A stretch of 64,000 nucleotides of DNA from Planctomycetaceae bacterium (GTDB taxonomy: Bacteria; Planctomycetota; Planctomycetia; Pirellulales; Pirellulaceae). This document shows, piece after piece, positions 58,494 to 64,000 of this stretch. The notes beneath the pieces were generated by a model, which did no database searches, was not told where the DNA came from, and worked only from the letters and a program-made list of their open reading frames with translations. The stretch's first letter is position 1. Each line of letters begins with the position of its first letter. Both the position numbers and the translations under genes were made by a program. Location: the NCBI GenBank assembly GCA_020638995.1, contig JACKHM010000001.1, positions 1,054,001-1,118,000 of the forward strand. The letters are read 5' to 3'.

Positions 58494-59768
58494 ATGCCTG
58501 CGATTAGCGAATTCTCGACGTTACGAACGGAAATTGCTGGTATTTCAGTCACTGAGCTGGCAAAGGAATTCGGGACGCCAACGTACGTCTACGACGCGGC
58601 AAAGGTTATCGAACGCATTCAAGACCTGAGCGCCTTCGACGCAATCCGATATGCCCAAAAGGCAAACTCAAATATCGCGATTCTTGACCTCGTCCGACGT
58701 AACGGGGGTTTGGTCGATGCCGTGAGCGCAGGCGAGATCCACCGAGCTTTTGCAGCCGGTTATAAGCCCGGTGGCGACCCGCCGACGATCGTATTTACGG
58801 CCGATATCTTTGACCACGACGCTCTCGCGCTGGTGGTCGAGCATGATATTCACGTGAATTGCGGTTCGCCCGATATGATCAATCAACTGGGTGATGTTGC
58901 TCCCGGGCGGAACATTACGCTGCGAGTGAATCCCGGATTTGGCCACGGACACAGCCAAAAGACAAACACCGGCGGCGAGCAGTCTAAGCATGGCATCTGG
59001 CACGAGCAGATTGACGAGTGCTTACGTCGAGCCGACCAATACGGCCTGGGCGTTTCCGGACTGCACATGCACATTGGATCAGGCACAGACCTGGAGCACC
59101 TAGCACAGGTCTGTGGCGCGATGGAAAAGCTCGCGCTAAACGTAGGGCGTACGGTGACAAGCATCAGCGCCGGTGGAGGACTGCCAACGGTCTACAAACA
59201 GCAAGATTCCTACGTCGACATCGAGCAGTACTTTGGTCTGTGGGACGCGACCCGCAAGCGACTCGAAGAAAGTTTTGGCCACAAGATTTCACTGGAAATC
59301 GAGCCTGGTCGATACTTATCAGCCGAAAGCGGTTATCTGATCGCCGAGATTCGCGCGATCAAGAAGATGGGTGGAAACACGTTTTATGTTGTCGATGCAG
59401 GATTTAACAACTTGGCCCGCCCAATCATGTACGGCTCGTACCATCCAATTTCCATCGCGCCAGCAACAGGCTCGCTGGAACGTGGGACGCAAGACGTCGT
59501 CGTTGGCGGACCGCTGTGCGAGTCGGGCGACATCTTCACGCAAGAGGAAGGCGGCTTCGTCGCCAAGCGAACACTGCCTGTTGCGAGCGTCGGCGACTAC
59601 CTAGTGATCGAATGTGCGGGCGCCTACGGCTTTGTCATGTCCTCGAACTACAACTCAAAGCCGATGGCCGCCGAGCTTTTGATCCAAGACGAGAAGGCTC
59701 ACTTGATCCGCGAGCGCCAAAGCTACGTAGACCTTCTCCGCGGTGAAGTGATCCCGACTCGCGATTGA
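58494..59768 (+). CDS. lysA: Diaminopimelate decarboxylase
   Basis: 424-residue PLP enzyme of the alanine-racemase fold that converts meso-diaminopimelate to L-lysine, the last step of lysine synthesis. The PLP lysine is Lys56 in RYAQKANSN. The HMHIGSGTD motif near residue 192, the EPGRYLSAESG phosphate-binding stretch near 270, and the GPLCESGDIF active-site Cys region near 340 are all present. Length is normal. AAAGAGG lies about ten bases upstream of the start. It is the only gene of its pathway in the window and is separated from the upstream gene by a strong terminator. Confidence 0.96.
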   Translation: MPAISEFSTLRTEIAGISVTELAKEFGTPTYVYDAAKVIERIQDLSAFDAIRYAQKANSNIAILDLVRRNGGLVDAVSAGEIHRAFAAGYKPGGDPPTIVFTADIFDHDALALVVEHDIHVNCGSPDMINQLGDVAPGRNITLRVNPGFGHGHSQKTNTGGEQSKHGIWHEQIDECLRRADQYGLGVSGLHMHIGSGTDLEHLAQVCGAMEKLALNVGRTVTSISAGGGLPTVYKQQDSYVDIEQYFGLWDATRKRLEESFGHKISLEIEPGRYLSAESGYLIAEIRAIKKMGGNTFYVVDAGFNNLARPIMYGSYHPISIAPATGSLERGTQDVVVGGPLCESGDIFTQEEGGFVAKRTLPVASVGDYLVIECAGAYGFVMSSNYNSKPMAAELLIQDEKAHLIRERQSYVDLLRGEVIPTRD

Positions 59769-59852
59769 CAATCACGGTTTGCGGCCTACAAATCCAGCTA
59801 AACTCTTTAGTGTGTAGTGTTTCCGATCCCGGTCGATTTCCAGCACAGGCGG

Positions 59853-59881
59853 TTGGCTGACGGTCGATCTGTACTTATACT
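59853..59881 (+). promoter_or_regulatory. Promoter candidate for the ferredoxin gene
   Basis: TTGGCT (four of six) and TATACT (five of six) are 17 bases apart, ending about 90 bases before the ferredoxin ATG at 59972. An alternative TTGACA at 59767 has only a weak -10. Confidence 0.4.
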
Positions 59882-59971
59882 TTCTAAACTCAAAGTTCTC
59901 GGGAGACGAGCATTCAGCTCGACAAACTCCTGGAGGGCTAGGACTTATACTCCGACGCAAGGACATACTCG

Positions 59972-60367
59972 ATGGCAAAACAGGGACCGCGGAAGAAGCT
60001 GCCGAAGGAATTGGCCGTCATCAATGCGGACAACTGCACCGGATGCGAGTCTTGCCGCGAAGTGTGCCCGGTCGATTGCATCGAACTCAAATCGATGAAC
60101 CTGGGAGTCAAGGGGAATCAATCCTGGTGCGAGATCGACATCGAACGTTGCGTTGGCTGTGAAGTTTGCGTTCATATTCCGCAGAAGAAGTCGAACCCCT
60201 ACGAGTTGCTCGTTTGCCCGTGGGATGCCATCGAGATGGTACCGACCGAACAGGTCGCGCAAGTCGTTGCTCAGATCGGCGGGCCCCCAGAGTATATCTA
60301 CGCGAACTGGGACCGACTCGTTGGGACGGCTCAGCATCTCGCTGAACTGAAAGCGGGAGCGGTTTAG
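59972..60367 (+). CDS. 4Fe-4S ferredoxin-type protein
   Basis: 131-residue electron carrier. The first cluster motif is canonical: CTGCESCREVCPVDC (Cys-x2-Cys-x2-Cys-x3-Cys-Pro). The second half has CVGCEVC but then 15 residues, VHIPQKKSNPYELLV, before a further Cys-Pro in VCPWDAIEM. This departs from the usual x3 spacing, so the second cluster would need an unusual loop. The N-terminal Lys-rich segment and C-terminal helix are extra to a small ferredoxin. AAGGA precedes the ATG. It is convergent with the sugar-phosphate isomerase-like gene, two bases apart. The redox partner is unknown. Confidence 0.88.
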   Translation: MAKQGPRKKLPKELAVINADNCTGCESCREVCPVDCIELKSMNLGVKGNQSWCEIDIERCVGCEVCVHIPQKKSNPYELLVCPWDAIEMVPTEQVAQVVAQIGGPPEYIYANWDRLVGTAQHLAELKAGAV

Positions 60368-60369
60368 CT

Positions 60370-61197
60370 CTACTTCAGTTTGGCCAGGCAGGCATTCAAG
60401 TAGTCAATGCTCTCCGAAACTAGCGTTTCGACGCCTGGTTCGTAATCGAATACTTCGACTGAAACCCAGCCTTCATAGCCGGTATCCTTGAGTGTTTGTA
60501 GGATCGGTACGAAATCGATCTCGCCCATTCCCGGTCCGCGACGATTGGCGTCATTCGCATGAAAGTGTTCCGTCCAGTCTTTGCTGTCGCGGATGATATC
60601 GACGATTGGCTTGTCCTCGGACGACATCGCCTTAACGTCGAGATGCAGCCGGCAATGCGGCGAGTCGACCATCTTGGCAAGTTGAATGCCTAGTTCGGCG
60701 GTTCGCAAAAAGTCCCCTTCCTGAGGTCCGAGCGGTTCGAGAGCTAGTGTCACTCCGCAATCTTCCATCACCGGAACTGCCTGCTTGATCACATCCTTGG
60801 CGTATTCCATCGCTTGATCGTGTGTCACGCCCGGCAACAAGTTTCGCTGCATCGGGGAACCTAGTACGAGTACTTTGCCGCCTAGATCTCGGCACAACCT
60901 GGCTAATTCCGCGAGATAGTCACCCGTACGCTGGCGGATTTCGCGATCAGGTGAAGTTAGATAATAGCCTTCAGTAAATGCCAGTAACCAATGCAAACCG
61001 ATGGGTTCGAGTCCAGCATCTTCGGCCTGCTGTCGCACCTCGGCTCGTTTCGCAGGTGAAATCTCGTAGGCATTTTTGTGGATCGTGAAAGGCGCGAATT
61101 CTATTCCCGTATACCCAGCCTCGCGAGCGTAGACAAACGCTTTTTCAAAAGGCCAATCCTGAAACGTCTCGTTGCAGATCGCGAATTTCATTTCCAT
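60370..61197 (-). CDS. Sugar phosphate isomerase/epimerase family protein (xylose-isomerase-like TIM barrel)
   Basis: 275 residues, cytoplasmic. The family pattern of the AP-endonuclease-2/xylose isomerase-like barrel is seen: FAICNETFQDWPFEKAFVYA at the start, GYTGIEFAPFTI near residue 30, and LALEPLGPQEGDFL near 150 with a metal Glu. HLDVKAMSSEDKP near 185 and VSVEVFDYEPGVETLV near 250 give the later metal and acid-base residues. The His in HFHANDANRRGPGMGEIDF near residue 218 is typical. Members isomerise or epimerise keto-sugars or act on inositol derivatives. The substrate is unknown, and the immediate neighbours give no pathway clue. Confidence 0.88.
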   Translation of the reverse strand: MEMKFAICNETFQDWPFEKAFVYAREAGYTGIEFAPFTIHKNAYEISPAKRAEVRQQAEDAGLEPIGLHWLLAFTEGYYLTSPDREIRQRTGDYLAELARLCRDLGGKVLVLGSPMQRNLLPGVTHDQAMEYAKDVIKQAVPVMEDCGVTLALEPLGPQEGDFLRTAELGIQLAKMVDSPHCRLHLDVKAMSSEDKPIVDIIRDSKDWTEHFHANDANRRGPGMGEIDFVPILQTLKDTGYEGWVSVEVFDYEPGVETLVSESIDYLNACLAKLK

Positions 61198-61423
61198 TTC
61201 CTTCGAGTTCGATCATAGGGTCAGCAGTACGGTCGTACGTCTGGGACGGTACTCACGGCGGACGTAACATGTTGTGATTGGATTTGGTTGTGGACGTGAG
61301 CGCACTTCAGAGTCACAATGAGTTCCAAACAACTGCCAGATTTCCCACCCAGCCTTTTCGCTCACCGGACGCGACCATCGTACCAGGATGTCGGCCCCGA
61401 GCAACCAACCGGAGATGTTGATT

Positions 61424-64000
61424 ATGCCCGCGTTCTCCCGCGCCGCCCAAACCGTTGTGAGTTGCCTCGTTTTGCTGGCCGTCCCTAGCTTCGGACAAGA
61501 CCAGGAAACAGATTCGGTGGATCGTGATTACGCAGCCGAGTTGCCTCGTATTAAGCCGGTCGAGCCGCAGGACGCGCTGAGCACGTTTACGCTCGCTGAC
61601 GGTTTCCGGATTGAGCAAGTTGCTGCCGAGCCCAACGTCGTTGATCCAATCGCGATGGCTTTTGACGAGAACGGACGTTTGTATGTCGTTGAAATGCGAG
61701 GTTACTCGGAAGATGGCGAACTGAATTTAGGTCGCATTAGGCTGCTCGAAGATAACGATGGTGACGGACGATTCGAGAAAAGTTTTATCTATGCGGATGG
61801 ACTATCCTGGCCAACCGCTCTGGCCTGCTATAAAGGAGGTTTGTTCGTCGGCGCAGCGCCGGACATCTTTTATTTCAAGGACACGGACGGAGACAATCGA
61901 GCAGACACTAAACAGACGGTCTTCACGGGATTTGGGCGTAGTAACGTGCAAGGCCTGTTCAACACTTTTAAGTGGGGACTCGACAACCGCATTCACGGAG
62001 CAACGAGCAGCAGTGGCGGCGAAGTGACAAGAGTTGCCGAAGGGGAGACTGGGGTACCGCAAAAGAAAGAGACGCCGCCTGTCTCTCTTCGCGGACGCGA
62101 TTTTGCGATCGAACCTCGCTCGATGACGATCCTGCCAACCAGCGGTGGCGGTCAGCATGGATTGAGTTTCAATCAGTGGGGCGACAAGTTTGTTTGCTCA
62201 AACAGCAACCACGCGCAATACGTTCAATTCGAGGATCGCTACGTAGCCAGAAATCCTTATTTTGCGGCGCCGGGGCCGCGAGCCAGCATCGCGGCCGATG
62301 GTCCGCAAGCCGACGTATTCCGCAGCAGTCCCGTTGAACCCTGGCGAATTGTGAGAACACGTTTGCGAGCAAAAGGGATCGTACCTGGTGTCGTGGAAGG
62401 CGGCGGTAAGCCCGCTGGTTACTTTACGGGCGCGACAGGCATTACGATCTTTCGTGGCAATGGCTGGCCTAGCGAATATCAAGGCTGGGCAGTCGTTGGT
62501 GATGTTGGAAGCAATCTAGTGCACCGAAAGAAGCTCGAAGAAGATGGGGCAAGTTATATCGCGCGACGCGTTGACGAGAAGAGCGAGCTGCTAACTTCCA
62601 GCGACATCTGGTTTCGGCCTGCCCAGTTTGGCAACGCTCCGGACGGAGCTCTGTATATCGCGGACATGTATCGCGAAACGATTGAGCATCCGCTCAGCTT
62701 GCCGCCAGTGATCAAAAAGCATCTGGATTTGACCAGCGGTCGCGACCGTGGTCGGATCTATCGGATCGTTGGCAAAGACTTCAAGCAACCAGCGCTACCC
62801 CGACTCGGCGAAGCCAGTACCGCGACACTCGTGGCGACCCTCGATCACGAAAACGGTTGGCATCGCGAGACAGCCGCTCGACTGATTTACGAGCGCCAAG
62901 ATCATAATGCGATTCCCCTGCTAGAAACCTTGGTACGTTCTGGAACCTCCCCTGTAGGCCGGATTCATGGCCTGTATGCGCTCGATGGACTCGGCAGTAC
63001 CTCGCCCGAGGTTGTTCTCACCGCGATGAACGACGCCCATCCGCGAGTGCGAGAGCATGCCGTAAAACTCAGTGAACGAGTGGCGAAGACGTCTGCTCAG
63101 GTCCGCGAGCGTTTGTATTCAATGGTCGAAGACGATTCCTTTCGCGTCCGGTATCAGCTCGCCTTTACTCTGGGTGAGCTATCCGGTTCAAGTCGCAATC
63201 AGGCACTTGTCACACTGATTCAACACGATAGTTCTGATCCACTGATGCGAATCGCGGTGATGAGCTCACTCGAGGAAGGTGCGGGTGACGTGCTCGCCGC
63301 ATTAGCCCAGGACGCCTCGGCCAGACAGGACGCCGTACAGCGCACTTATGTCACCTCGCTGGCCTCGCAGATTGGCAAACAGCAGCGGAGCGATGATGTC
63401 GCGGCAGTCTTGCAAGTGCTGGGGGCCTTGCCCCGCGAAGATTCCGCCACGATTCAAGCAATCGTCGAAGGAATCGCTGCGAAAAAAGGGAGTGATCTTG
63501 CCAAACAATTGGCCGCGGTGACTGGCGGACAAGCTGAGAGTCTAATGAAGGACCTGTTGGCGAGTGCTGCTCAAGTCGCGAGCGATCGCGGAGCATCACC
63601 GGATGCTCGTGTGAGCGCCGTACAACATTTGCGACTTGGCGAGTTGGTCGGTCACGAGCGGTTGTTCTCTGACTTGCTGACGCCCATCGAACCCACCGAG
63701 ATCCAATCCGCGGCGATTTCTACCATGGCGACTTATGACTCGCCGGGAGTCGCAACGCTGCTCATCTCACGATGGCGAGGCCTTAGCCCAAGTCTCCGCG
63801 GTCGCGCCGGGGATGTGTTGTTTTCGCGCCAGGCGTGGATTCCCAGCTTGCTGATGGCGGTGGAAACGGGGCAGATTGCACTCGGTGATCTTGAACCAAC
63901 GCGAATGAAATTGCTTGCCTCGCATCCAGATGAGAGTATTAGGAATCGGGCCGCAAAACTACTTGAAGCGACAAAATCCGGTGATCGTAATCTGCTGATC
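61424..64000 (+). CDS. PVC-type membrane-bound dehydrogenase/HEAT-repeat protein, partial (3' end beyond window)
   Basis: At least 859 residues are open to the window edge with no stop. The start is ATG 61424, with GGAG nine bases upstream; an in-frame ATG at 61415 is less likely. A signal peptide (AQTVVSCLVLLAVPSFGQDQ) is followed by a membrane-bound dehydrogenase/NHL-type domain (about 50-445), starting FRIEQVAAEPNVVDPIAMAF and including LYVVEMRGYSEDGE, GLSFNQWGDKFVCSNSNH and FRPAQFGNAPDGALYIADMY. HEAT-like helical repeats follow. In related proteins a c-type cytochrome domain comes last and should lie beyond the window. It resembles the central part of the giant fusion gene ending at 30469. 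It should be an extracytoplasmic oxidoreductase. Confidence 0.9.
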   Translation, partial: MPAFSRAAQTVVSCLVLLAVPSFGQDQETDSVDRDYAAELPRIKPVEPQDALSTFTLADGFRIEQVAAEPNVVDPIAMAFDENGRLYVVEMRGYSEDGELNLGRIRLLEDNDGDGRFEKSFIYADGLSWPTALACYKGGLFVGAAPDIFYFKDTDGDNRADTKQTVFTGFGRSNVQGLFNTFKWGLDNRIHGATSSSGGEVTRVAEGETGVPQKKETPPVSLRGRDFAIEPRSMTILPTSGGGQHGLSFNQWGDKFVCSNSNHAQYVQFEDRYVARNPYFAAPGPRASIAADGPQADVFRSSPVEPWRIVRTRLRAKGIVPGVVEGGGKPAGYFTGATGITIFRGNGWPSEYQGWAVVGDVGSNLVHRKKLEEDGASYIARRVDEKSELLTSSDIWFRPAQFGNAPDGALYIADMYRETIEHPLSLPPVIKKHLDLTSGRDRGRIYRIVGKDFKQPALPRLGEASTATLVATLDHENGWHRETAARLIYERQDHNAIPLLETLVRSGTSPVGRIHGLYALDGLGSTSPEVVLTAMNDAHPRVREHAVKLSERVAKTSAQVRERLYSMVEDDSFRVRYQLAFTLGELSGSSRNQALVTLIQHDSSDPLMRIAVMSSLEEGAGDVLAALAQDASARQDAVQRTYVTSLASQIGKQQRSDDVAAVLQVLGALPREDSATIQAIVEGIAAKKGSDLAKQLAAVTGGQAESLMKDLLASAAQVASDRGASPDARVSAVQHLRLGELVGHERLFSDLLTPIEPTEIQSAAISTMATYDSPGVATLLISRWRGLSPSLRGRAGDVLFSRQAWIPSLLMAVETGQIALGDLEPTRMKLLASHPDESIRNRAAKLLEATKSGDRNLLI

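Noticed and set aside
61213..61404. 63-codon minus-strand frame upstream of the last gene
   Set aside because: Starts in the intergenic region without a ribosome binding site; too short and no motif.

Overview
The window looks like a chromosomal segment of a planctomycete, probably of the Pirellulales (Rhodopirellula-like) group. The evidence is the density of family hallmarks: two DUF1501 proteins and one DUF1552 protein with twin-arginine signals, cytochrome-domain partners of the DUF1549/DUF1553 and DUF1587/DUF1592 types, two 'PVC-type' membrane-bound dehydrogenase/HEAT proteins, a Cys-type sulfatase, large Ser/Thr kinases with a DWG in place of DFG, an N-terminal NPYxxP protein, and a degenerate J-domain protein of the kind common in this phylum. 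GC content is moderate and genes are spaced out, with mixed strands and few long operons.

Layout. 345-8880 is a small-molecule catabolic neighbourhood: a tartrate/D-malate dehydrogenase-family enzyme, a Tat-exported amidohydrolase, an enolase-superfamily dehydratase, an MFS transporter, a Gfo/Idh/MocA oxidoreductase and threonine 3-dehydrogenase. 9008-10444 is a secreted ceramidase-like protein. 10473-18503 (minus strand) is a tripartite efflux or secretion system read in the order TolC-like lipoprotein, HlyD adaptor (with EF-hands), ABC ATPase, MacB-type permease, small membrane protein. 18999-24856 holds a two-TM coiled-coil protein, an exported Gfo/Idh protein, an acyltransferase plus CDP-diglyceride synthase pair for phospholipid synthesis, and a diguanylate cyclase.

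24956-36348 is dominated by secreted redox and matrix-type proteins: a 1837-residue fusion of ceramidase-like, PVC dehydrogenase, HEAT and cytochrome c domains, a DUF1592/DUF1552 pair, and a lone DUF1501 protein. 36528-43425 holds two tandem zinc-finger/kinase/TM/TPR/LRR receptor-like kinases that share a perfect 1260-bp direct repeat covering the whole kinase and TM module, while the sensor halves have diverged. 43465-47860 is a DUF1553-DUF1501 pair. 48079-50639 is an Hsp70 paralogue with a membrane-anchored J-like protein. Sulfatase, zinc-ribbon, four-CBS and LysR genes follow, then housekeeping genes infA and lysA, a ferredoxin, a sugar-phosphate isomerase-like protein, and a PVC dehydrogenase gene cut by the window end.

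No tRNA, rRNA, CRISPR array, insertion sequence or phage gene was recognised. The most unusual features are the perfectly homogenised kinase cassette, the giant ceramidase/dehydrogenase/cytochrome fusion, and the EF-hand-tailed efflux adaptor. All functional statements rest on motif reading by eye; no database search was run.
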